From an archaeon (lineage in GTDB: Archaea; Nanoarchaeota; Nanoarchaeia; Pacearchaeales; GW2011-AR1), in assembly GCA_030639395.1 (NCBI GenBank), contig DAOWCW010000029.1, positions 1 through 8,736 of the forward strand: DNA of 8,736 bases, given 5' to 3'. The notes under the pieces were generated by a model. It worked only from the letters and a program-made list of their open reading frames with translations, had not been told where the DNA came from and did no database searches. Positions within the stretch are counted from its first letter, which is position 1. Every line of letters starts with the position of its first letter. Positions 1-5,309 of this stretch are shown here, piece after piece. The position numbers and the translations under genes were made by a program.

Positions 1-2
1 AT

Positions 3-272
3 ATGTTAATGCAGAAAAAACCGCTACACTGGCCGACTTTGAATACTGTGATTATGGTAGAGGAAGCCTTGAAAGATATGCCTGGCAGTGTCATGAGTGT
101 TGCGGAGTTGAAGCGTAGTTTGCCGAGGCAGGTTAACCATAATACATTGATGTTGATTTTGGAATATTTGGATCGAAGCAATAAGATTGTTGTTGGGCTT
201 AAGGGGATTACGTGGATACATAATACAAATCCCAAATTAAGAGAAGCCATTTCTAAGGGGATGGAGATTTAA
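3..272 (+). CDS. Small winged-helix protein, probable antitoxin partner of the next gene
   Basis: An 89-residue protein with no transmembrane segment or signal peptide. The pattern of helices (roughly residues 14-25, 32-40 and 45-58) followed by a short hydrophobic strand pair (KIVVGLKGITWIHN, about 61-74) fits a winged helix-turn-helix fold. The WPTL motif at residues 10-13 and the ITWI 'wing' resemble small uncharacterised archaeal proteins that I recall from DPANN genomes; this is from memory, not a search. It stops with TAA immediately before the ATG of a RelE-fold gene (no spacer), so the two are almost certainly cotranscribed and translationally coupled. That layout is typical of an antitoxin followed by its toxin. 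The start is uncertain: ATG codons occur at 3 and 9, and the true start could lie upstream of the window edge. The promoter lies outside the window. Being real is likely; the antitoxin role is inference. Confidence 0.65.
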   Translation: MLMQKKPLHWPTLNTVIMVEEALKDMPGSVMSVAELKRSLPRQVNHNTLMLILEYLDRSNKIVVGLKGITWIHNTNPKLREAISKGMEI

Positions 273-614
273 ATGTTCGGGAAAGATGTTCGTGTTTTTT
301 TGTCTGATGATGCTAAGAAAGTTTATGAGTATTTGAATCGTGAGGCGGGACGTTCTAAGATTGAAAAAAGTATTTTTAAGGCGATTGGAAGCAAAACTGC
401 GTTGATTAAGGATAATCCACATTATGGTGATGCAATTCCTAAGAGGTTGATTCCGAAAGAATATGGTGTTGATAATTTATTTAGGGTTGAGTTGCCTAAT
501 TTTTGGAGGATGCTTTATTCCTTGGAAGAAGGTGAAAGCAAGATTGAGATTATTGCTTTTGTTTTGGATACTGTTGACCATAAGAAATATAATAAGAGGT
601 TTGGGTATAAATAG
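273..614 (+). CDS. RelE/ParE-fold toxin-like protein
   Basis: A 113-residue soluble basic protein laid out like a RelE/ParE-superfamily ribonuclease/gyrase toxin: an N-terminal strand and helix (VRVFLSDDAKKVYEYL, residues 6-21), a central helix, then the loop YGDAIPKRLIPKEY (about 50-63). This leads into a strand pair with LFRVELPNFWRMLYSL (about 68-83), the position of the usual 'LWRxRxGdyRviY' segment, then a final strand IIAFVLDTVDHKKYNKRF (about 92-109). The C-terminal DHKKYNKRF, with His, Lys and Arg, is where RelE-type toxins keep catalytic basic residues. An SD-like GGAG at 261-264 precedes the ATG, which directly abuts the stop of the winged-helix gene. The stop TAG abuts the ATG of rnp3, so all three genes read as one operon. 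Family knowledge suggests mRNA cleavage or a related activity, but activity cannot be told from sequence; it may be a domesticated or inactive relative. Confidence 0.7.
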   Translation: MFGKDVRVFLSDDAKKVYEYLNREAGRSKIEKSIFKAIGSKTALIKDNPHYGDAIPKRLIPKEYGVDNLFRVELPNFWRMLYSLEEGESKIEIIAFVLDTVDHKKYNKRFGYK

Positions 615-1178
615 ATGAAAGATATTAATTTACTCAGAGCTAAGGATTCTATTCACCTGAAAAGAATTTTCAGCAAAATCGATTTGTCAGATTATAGCTG
701 CGACGGATACCTAATTAAATCTCCAGAAAAAGAAGCTAGAAAAATTATTGCAAGCTTGAAGGACAAAAAGTTTAATGGGAAGATTGCTCTTGTTGGCGGG
801 GATGACGCGTTTAATCGTCGGGCTATTGAAAGTTTGAAGATTGATTATTTGGTTTCTCCTGAGGGTTCTCAGAAATTGGATAATTTAAAGCAGAGAGATT
901 CTGGGCTGAATCATGTTGTTGCAAGGATTGCCAAAGAGAAGGGAATTTTAATTGTTGTTGATATTGGGGAGATTGCTTCCCTGAAGGGCAAGGAGAAGGC
1001 AAAAAGGATTGCGAGGATTATGCAGAATGTTCGAGTTTGTCGGAAAGCTGGATGCGGAATTAAGATTGTTTCTTTGAGTTTGAATAAGAAGGGTATTGTT
1101 GATGAGTTGGGGCGGAAAGCGTTTGGAGTTGGATTAGGAATGTCTTCTCGAGAAATTACTGACGCTGTTAGGTTTTAG
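615..1178 (+). CDS. rnp3: Ribonuclease P protein component 3 (Rpp30 family)
   Basis: A 187-residue protein matching the archaeal/eukaryotic Rpp30 (RNase P p30) family. It partners the RNase P RNA, together with Pop5, in 5' maturation of tRNA precursors. The fold is a PHP-like TIM barrel; visible barrel strands include KIALVGGDD (about 56-64), IDYLVSPE (about 75-82), ILIVVDIGEI (about 111-120) and IKIVSLSLN (about 149-157). The segment DSGLNHVVARIAKEKG (about 95-110) is the family's most recognisable motif, and the C-terminal FGVGLGMSSREITDAV (about 170-185) matches the usual end. The length is slightly short for the family (about 200-230). The start is ATG directly after the TAG of the RelE-like gene; the nearest SD-like AGAGGT is 14 nt away, so translational coupling is likely. 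The first 150 bases or so are less G/T-skewed than the rest of the gene. Confidence 0.93.
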   Translation: MKDINLLRAKDSIHLKRIFSKIDLSDYSCDGYLIKSPEKEARKIIASLKDKKFNGKIALVGGDDAFNRRAIESLKIDYLVSPEGSQKLDNLKQRDSGLNHVVARIAKEKGILIVVDIGEIASLKGKEKAKRIARIMQNVRVCRKAGCGIKIVSLSLNKKGIVDELGRKAFGVGLGMSSREITDAVRF

Positions 1179-1202
1179 GAATTGAAATTGAATTTTAAAT
1201 TA

Positions 1203-2909
1203 TTATTTGTATTTTTCTGTGTCTATATCTTTATGTCCTAATTTTTTTTTATTTTTAAGATATCTTATGTGTTTTTCTTTTTCTTTTGAAAATTTATTTA
1301 GGTTAAGTTTGTATTTGTCGATCATTTTTGATACGTGGCTTCCTTCTAAAAAATGAGGCATGATGACATATGTTGCTCCTATTTTGTATAGCTCCTCTGC
1401 TTTTTCGATGTCGCGTGAGACAACTAATATAATTGCCTGTTTGTTTGTTTGTCTTATTTTTTCAATTAGTAATAAGTTTGTTTCAAATTCGGGCATTGTT
1501 GAGACAACCATTTTGACTTTATCCATATTTAATTCATCTAAAAATTCTTCATCGTCTGCATCTCCATATCTGCATTTGATTTTTTTCTTGGATAATTTGA
1601 GGATTGTTTCTGGATTGTAGTCTACTACTAGATATTTGTTTTTTAATTTTTTGAAGGACTTTAGTATGTCGTAGCCGACTTGGTTATATCCGAATAAAAT
1701 AATATTACAATCGCTTGATCTTAATCTTTTTTCGTTTGGTTTTTTTCTTTCGAATACTTGGAGGTATTTTGCAAGGTGAGGGTATATTTTGTCTGAATAC
1801 ATAATTAGGTAGGTTGAGCCGGATATAGTTATTAGTCCTATGATTGTGACGAGGGAAAGTATTTCTGGAGTTAAGTGTCCGATGCTGACCCCTAGTGCGA
1901 TTAGGATTAATGAGAATTCGCTTATTTGAGCTACGGTAAAACCTGCTTGGAATCCTGTTTTCTTTTTGTATCCTAAGTAGCCCATTAGTATCATTACTAC
2001 GAGAGGGTTTCCAATTAGGATAAATAGTGAAAATATTATTGCTGGGAATATAAGTTGTCCTATGCTTCCGAAGACCATTTGAGAGCCGAGGAGTATAAAG
2101 AATGCGATAATGAAGAAGTCTCTTAGGGGTCTTAATTTTGAACTTATTTCGTAGTGGAATGGGGAGACTGATAGGGCGACGCCGGCTACTAGTGCTCCGA
2201 TTTCCATTGAGAATCCGATGTAGTGAAACAATGCTGCTAGACCTAGTCCCCATCCGACTGAGAATAGGAATAGAAATTCTTGGGACTTTGCGAAGAAGGT
2301 GGATAGTTTGGGTAGGATGTGTATACTAATTAATATGAATCCTACGATTGAAGCTAGTCCTATGATGATAGAATGTAGGGGAATTTCACTTGGATTTAGT
2401 CCGCCCGAGGAAGAAGATATTATCATTAATAGAGCTATTACGAAAATGTCTTGTACTAATAGGAAGCCAATTGATATTTTTCCGTATAGCTTGTCTATGT
2501 CTTTTTTATCGGACAGGAGTTTCATTATTATGATTGTGCTACTGAATGTCAAGGCGATTGCTATATACATGGATGAGATTGTGGAGAAACCTAGGAGCTT
2601 GCTTATGAAAAAGCCAATTAGAGAGGTGAAGATGATTTGTCCGATGCCTGTTACTAGGGAGACTTTCCCAACTTCTTTTATGACTTTTGGACTTAGGCTT
2701 ATTCCGACGATGAAGAGAAGAAATGTTATTCCGATTTGCGAGAAGACGGCGATGGTTTCTGTTGATTGGACGATGTTTAGAAAATAGGGGCTGACGATTA
2801 TTCCGGCTAGAATGTATCCTATTATTAGGGGCTGTTTTAGGAGTCTCATTAATCCTGCGGTTAGGACAGTTATTGCGATAATTAGGCTTAGTTCTATAAA
2901 TATTTCCAT
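1203..2909 (-). CDS. CPA2 (KefB-type) cation/proton antiporter with C-terminal TrkA-N domain
   Basis: A 568-residue integral membrane protein of the monovalent cation:proton antiporter-2 family. Residues 1-370 hold about twelve hydrophobic segments of the Na+/H+ exchanger fold. Family signatures include LLKQPLIIGYILAGIIV (23-39), FSQIGITFLLFIVGI (56-70), FLLVQDIFVIAL (149-160, with the transport Asp in QD), GFSMEIGALVAGVALS (232-247) and LRPLRDFFIIAFFILLGSQ (259-277). A Rossmann TrkA-N/RCK domain starts at NIILFGYNQVGYDI (402-415), with the acidic strand end LVVDYNPE (427-434), YGDADDEEFL (448-457) and a final strand near GATYVIMPHF (511-520). The tail from about 538 is Lys-rich and probably cytoplasmic. 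Whether it moves K+ or Na+ cannot be read from sequence; the RCK domain suggests nucleotide gating. An SD AAGAGG (2915-2920) lies five bases upstream of the ATG. It is transcribed divergently from a paralogue and converges on rnp3 with 24 bp between stops. Confidence 0.93.
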   Translation of the reverse strand: MEIFIELSLIIAITVLTAGLMRLLKQPLIIGYILAGIIVSPYFLNIVQSTETIAVFSQIGITFLLFIVGISLSPKVIKEVGKVSLVTGIGQIIFTSLIGFFISKLLGFSTISSMYIAIALTFSSTIIIMKLLSDKKDIDKLYGKISIGFLLVQDIFVIALLMIISSSSGGLNPSEIPLHSIIIGLASIVGFILISIHILPKLSTFFAKSQEFLFLFSVGWGLGLAALFHYIGFSMEIGALVAGVALSVSPFHYEISSKLRPLRDFFIIAFFILLGSQMVFGSIGQLIFPAIIFSLFILIGNPLVVMILMGYLGYKKKTGFQAGFTVAQISEFSLILIALGVSIGHLTPEILSLVTIIGLITISGSTYLIMYSDKIYPHLAKYLQVFERKKPNEKRLRSSDCNIILFGYNQVGYDILKSFKKLKNKYLVVDYNPETILKLSKKKIKCRYGDADDEEFLDELNMDKVKMVVSTMPEFETNLLLIEKIRQTNKQAIILVVSRDIEKAEELYKIGATYVIMPHFLEGSHVSKMIDKYKLNLNKFSKEKEKHIRYLKNKKKLGHKDIDTEKYK

Positions 2910-2914
2910 GGTTG

Positions 2915-2949
2915 CCTCTTGTTGATATGATGGGGTGGTGGTTTAAATT
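2915..2949 (-). promoter_or_regulatory. Candidate archaeal promoter and SD for the - strand antiporter
   Basis: On the - strand an A/T box reading CAATTTAAAC (2941-2950) lies about 36 bases before the ATG at 2909. A start site about 26 bases downstream would give a leader of roughly 10 nt carrying the SD AAGAGG at 2915-2920. The box is a weak match to the archaeal TATA consensus; the SD is clear. Confidence 0.45.
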
Positions 2950-2984
2950 GTTTGTGTCTGTCGCTGAAAATTGTTTTTGATGTT

Positions 2985-3022
2985 CTAAAAATGTTTATAA
3001 AAGATGGCTACTAGGAAGTCTT
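2985..3022 (+). promoter_or_regulatory. Candidate archaeal BRE/TATA promoter, leaderless, for the + strand antiporter
   Basis: TTTATAAA at 2994-3001 is a strong TATA-box match and is preceded by an A-rich BRE-like stretch (CTAAAAATG, 2985-2993). The box is centred about 26 bases before the ATG at 3023, the usual distance to the start site, and no SD precedes that ATG. This points to a leaderless transcript starting at or next to the initiation codon. It sits back to back with the promoter of the divergent antiporter. Confidence 0.65.
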
Positions 3023-4771
3023 ATGAATTGGTTGACTGGGAGTGTGATTGAAGTGGTGAATGATGTTACGCATAGCCTTGGGGCGTTGCCTGCGAGCGAG
3101 GCTATTATTTTTGATATGGCTGTGATTTTGATTTTGTCCGCTATGTTTGCTTTTGTTGCTCGTATGTTAAAGCAGCCTTTGATTCCGGCATATGTTTTGA
3201 CTGGTTTGATTTTGGGTCCGCTTGTTCTTGGGGTTGTGAAGAATATGGATTTGATCAATGCGTTTAGTGAGATTGGGATTGCGTTTTTGTTGTTTGGTGC
3301 TGGGCTTGAGATTTCGTTTAGGAAGATTAGGGAAGCGAATTTGAAGAAGATTGCTGTGATTGGTGCTTTGCAGGTTGTGTTTATGTTTAGTATTGTTATG
3401 TTGTTGTCGAATTTTTTGGGGCTGGATTCTTTGCAGGCGGCTTATATTGGGATTTGTTTGGCGTTTGGCTCGACGATGGTTTGTGTTAAGTTGTTAGCTG
3501 ACCGGAATGAGTTGGTGACTTTGCATGGTCGGTTGGTTTTGGGAATTTTGTTGTTCGAGGATTTGGTGGCGATTATTGCTATTGTTATTTTTACTAGTGG
3601 TGGGTTTGCGGTTGCTCCTTTGGTTGTGGCTTTTATGAAGTTGGGTGTTATTTTGTTGGCTGCGGTGATGTTGCAGAAGTTTGTTTTGAATCGGTTGTTT
3701 CAGTTTGCGGCAAAGTCTAATGAGTTTTTGTTTTTGTGTGCTTTGGCTGTCTTGTTTTCTTTTATTGCTTTGGCGTTTGTGTTTCATTTGTCGATTGTGA
3801 TTGGGGCTTTTATTGCCGGGGTTATTTTGGCGAATTCTCCGTTTAAAATAGAGCTTGAGTCCAACATAGCTCCACTTCGTGATTTCTTCGCCATTCTGTT
3901 TTTTGTTGCTCTTGGAATGCAGCTTGTTTTTACTGGCGTTGGAAGCAAGTTGCTTTTGCTTGGATTTTTTATTTTGAGTGCGATTTTAATTAAGCCACTT
4001 ATACTTCTTGTTTCGCTTCGGGTTATGGGGTATCAGCCACGAACTAGTTTTTTTACGGCAGCCTCTTTGGCACAGTTGTCTGAGTTTGCGTTGATTATTG
4101 GGATGATTGGTGTGACGGCTGGTGTTTTGGATGTTGCGCTTTTCTCGACGGTGGTTTTGGCTACGATTATTACTATGTCTGCTACTCCTTATTTTATTAA
4201 GTATAAGGATAGGATGTATGCGTTTTTTAGCTATCCTATTAAGTCGTTGGGGTTTTTGCCTGTTCATGAGGTTTTGTGCTATGAGAACAAGAAGGAGAAG
4301 GAAATTTTGTTGATTGGGTCGCATCGGATGGGTGGGGCTTTGATGGAGGAATTGTTGCATAAGAAAGACAAGTTGTTGGTTGTTGATTATAACCCTGAGG
4401 TGATTGGGGTTTTGATGAAGAAAAAGATTTCTTGTGTTTATGGGGATATTTGTAGCCCAGAGATGTTGGACAAGATTGATTTGAAGAGTTTGAAGTTGGT
4501 GATTTCGACGATTCCTGATTATGAGCAGAGCATGTTCTTGTTGAAGAAACTGAAGAGGGTTGCACCTAATGTTAGGATTGTTGTGACGGGAAGTCGGATT
4601 AGTGAGACGCTGAAGTTGTATCGGGCTGGGGCAGATTATGTTGTGACTCCGAAGATTTTGGCTGGGCAACAGTTGGTTGGAATTTTGGGTGGATGGAAGG
4701 CTGGGGATTTAAAGAAAGCTAAAAAGAAGCACTTAGTTCATTTGAAGGAGATTCATCGGTTGTTGTATTGA
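3023..4771 (+). CDS. CPA2 (KefB-type) cation/proton antiporter with C-terminal TrkA-N domain (divergent paralogue)
   Basis: A 582-residue membrane antiporter of the same family as its divergent neighbour but clearly different in sequence. It has an N-terminal extension of about 25 residues before the first helix, then the family signatures MLKQPLIPAYVLTGLILGP (48-66), FSEIGIAFLLFGAGLEI (81-97), LAFGSTMVCVKLLADR (146-161), LGILLFEDLVAI (173-184), HLSIVIGAFIAGVILA (255-270) and LRDFFAILFFVALGMQ (285-300). The transport Asp sits in FED rather than the QD of the neighbour. The Rossmann TrkA-N domain begins at EILLIGSHRMGGAL (427-440), with LVVDYNPEV (452-460), YGDICSPEML (473-482) and a final strand near AGADYVVTPKIL (535-546). 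The start at 3023 is favoured because a TATA box lies 26 bases upstream. The stop codon is the first triplet of a perfect hairpin repeat. Bases about 3841-4030 use CTT/GCC/TTC codons unlike the TTG/GTT style of the rest. Confidence 0.93.
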   Translation: MNWLTGSVIEVVNDVTHSLGALPASEAIIFDMAVILILSAMFAFVARMLKQPLIPAYVLTGLILGPLVLGVVKNMDLINAFSEIGIAFLLFGAGLEISFRKIREANLKKIAVIGALQVVFMFSIVMLLSNFLGLDSLQAAYIGICLAFGSTMVCVKLLADRNELVTLHGRLVLGILLFEDLVAIIAIVIFTSGGFAVAPLVVAFMKLGVILLAAVMLQKFVLNRLFQFAAKSNEFLFLCALAVLFSFIALAFVFHLSIVIGAFIAGVILANSPFKIELESNIAPLRDFFAILFFVALGMQLVFTGVGSKLLLLGFFILSAILIKPLILLVSLRVMGYQPRTSFFTAASLAQLSEFALIIGMIGVTAGVLDVALFSTVVLATIITMSATPYFIKYKDRMYAFFSYPIKSLGFLPVHEVLCYENKKEKEILLIGSHRMGGALMEELLHKKDKLLVVDYNPEVIGVLMKKKISCVYGDICSPEMLDKIDLKSLKLVISTIPDYEQSMFLLKKLKRVAPNVRIVVTGSRISETLKLYRAGADYVVTPKILAGQQLVGILGGWKAGDLKKAKKKHLVHLKEIHRLLY

Positions 4772-4852
4772 GAAAGCTTTGCTTTCTCAGGGGGTGTCGA
4801 AGGTATGGATGGTTTCGGGGTAAGGATTAGTGTTGCGCTCTATGGAGCACAA
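4769..4852 (+). repeat. Double-hairpin dispersed repeat, copy A
   Basis: This 84-nt segment has two inverted repeats separated by a G/T-rich linker. The first is a perfect 9-bp stem, TGAGAAAGC (4769-4777) with GCTTTCTCA (4781-4789) around a TTT loop; its first three bases are the stop codon of the antiporter. The second pairs TTG-C-GCTC (4833-4840) with GAGC-A-CAA (4845-4852) around TATG, with one mismatch. The 3' part (GGATTAGTGTTGCGC) matches the 3' parts of copies at 5217-5294 and 8630-8711. No T-run follows, so this is not a standard terminator. No protein-coding gene is seen on the + strand between 4772 and 5211. Confidence 0.5.
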
Positions 4853-4863
4853 ATTGACTAACT

Positions 4864-4870
4864 AAAAAAA
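4864..4870 (-). terminator. T7 run after the small - strand gene
   Basis: Seven A residues on the + strand read as T7 on the - strand, about 16 bases past the TAA of the 80-residue gene. Archaeal RNA polymerase terminates at T-tracts, so this is a plausible terminator for that gene. Confidence 0.45.
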
Positions 4871-4885
4871 TGTTAAATGAATTGT

Positions 4886-5128
4886 TTAGTCCATTTTGAA
4901 ATTTGGATTGCATTCCTCATCTACTCGTCTTTGAATTCCTCTGTCTCTTGTGTATTTTTGTATCTGAGCTTGTAATTCTTTGATATAATCTTCCTCAGTC
5001 ATGTCTTTTGGTAAAATTCCGAGGCAGACCCCTCCTCTTGCTATGGTTGCATGTATTAGGGAATAATGATTTATGGGTATTAGGCTTTCCTCTAGTTCTT
5101 CTAGGTATTTGTCGTTTGTTTTTCTCAT
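4886..5128 (-). CDS. Small hypothetical protein (80 residues)
   Basis: I do not recognise this protein. It is a soluble 80-residue protein, rich in Glu, Asp, Lys and Arg, with no membrane segment. An N-terminal helix (about residues 6-15, KYLEELEESL) is followed by a central hydrophobic patch with Cys (ARGGVCLGILP, about 30-40). A probable amphipathic helix follows (TEEDYIKELQAQIQKYTRD, about 44-62), ending in a Cys/Pro/Asn tail (ECNPNF). Support for it being a real gene comes from its surroundings: a TTTAAA box centred about 25 bases upstream of the ATG, the spacing expected for a leaderless transcript, and a T7 run just after the stop. It lies alone between two + strand genes and two copies of a hairpin repeat. 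It could be a minor regulator or an orphan accessory gene; no function is proposed. Confidence 0.55.
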   Translation of the reverse strand: MRKTNDKYLEELEESLIPINHYSLIHATIARGGVCLGILPKDMTEEDYIKELQAQIQKYTRDRGIQRRVDEECNPNFKMD

Positions 5129-5147
5129 TTTGATTTATGGTTTGTAT

Positions 5148-5156
5148 AATTTAAAT
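5148..5156 (-). promoter_or_regulatory. Candidate TATA box for the 80-residue gene
   Basis: On the - strand ATTTAAATT is centred about 25 bases before the ATG (5128), fitting a leaderless archaeal promoter. No SD is seen in front of that ATG, in agreement. Confidence 0.5.
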
Positions 5157-5178
5157 AATTATCTGGTTATCTCTAAAA

Positions 5179-5210
5179 ACTTAAAAAGCTGAGTTCTATT
5201 GAGTTATATA
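5179..5210 (+). promoter_or_regulatory. Candidate promoter(s) for the pheS operon
   Basis: Two TATA-like boxes lie here: ACTTAAAAAG (5179-5188) and TTATATA (5204-5210). The first would start RNA near 5209 and the second near 5232. Either gives a structured pheS leader of about 75-100 nt that contains the hairpin repeat copy B. Which box is used cannot be decided from sequence. Confidence 0.4.
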
Positions 5211-5211
5211 G

Positions 5212-5298
5212 ATGAGAAGTGCGCTTCGCGAGGTGTTGGGTATTAGGACGCTTTGCTATTGGAAGTTAGTGCTTGTTGCGCGGTTCGTCCGCGCCTAA
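5212..5298 (+). other. Possible 28-codon leader ORF upstream of pheS
   Basis: An ATG at 5212, three bases after the start site expected from the 5179 TATA-like box, opens a 28-codon frame ending in TAA at 5296-5298. That stop overlaps the SD-like TAAGGA of pheS, a layout that would suit translational coupling. The frame is made almost wholly of repeat copy B, however, and contains only one Phe codon, so it may be accidental. It gives no support for Phe-codon attenuation. Confidence 0.2.
5217..5294 (+). repeat. Double-hairpin dispersed repeat, copy B, in the pheS leader
   Basis: The upstream part has a short CGC-TTC-GCG dyad (5222-5230), then GTATTAGG and ACGCTTTGCTATTGG (5249-5263). The downstream part is a perfect 6-bp hairpin, GCGCGG (5278-5283) with CCGCGC (5289-5294) around TTCGT. 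The linker and terminal hairpin match copy C inside pheT (GTATTAGG, then a CGCTAT-type segment, then GCGCGG/CCGCGC with a 5-nt loop). The terminal stem ends one base before the pheS SD, so it could affect pheS translation; that is inference. Confidence 0.5.
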
Positions 5299-5309
5299 GG
5301 AAATACAAA

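Noticed and set aside
1242..1250. T9 run as the terminator of rnp3
   Set aside because: It is the complement of Lys codons in the antiporter's Lys-rich tail. It could stop + strand transcripts, but coding explains it, so it is not listed.
3986..4669. A 227-codon - strand frame opposite the second antiporter
   Set aside because: Its composition (Asn, Gln, His, Pro, Arg-rich) is a reverse-complement shadow of TTG/GTT/GGG codons; no domain is visible.
4769..4789. Perfect hairpin at the antiporter stop codon as a terminator
   Set aside because: No T-run follows on the + strand and archaea do not rely on hairpin terminators. It fits better as part of a repeat family.
5212..5298. Phe-codon attenuator like bacterial pheST leaders
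   Set aside because: The small ORF has a single Phe codon and no terminator/antiterminator pair can be seen; this mechanism is also not expected in archaea.
5253..5309. TTG start at 5253 adding 19 residues to PheS
   Set aside because: The added residues are translated hairpin repeat, and the ATG at 5310 has an SD and aligns with the family N-terminus.
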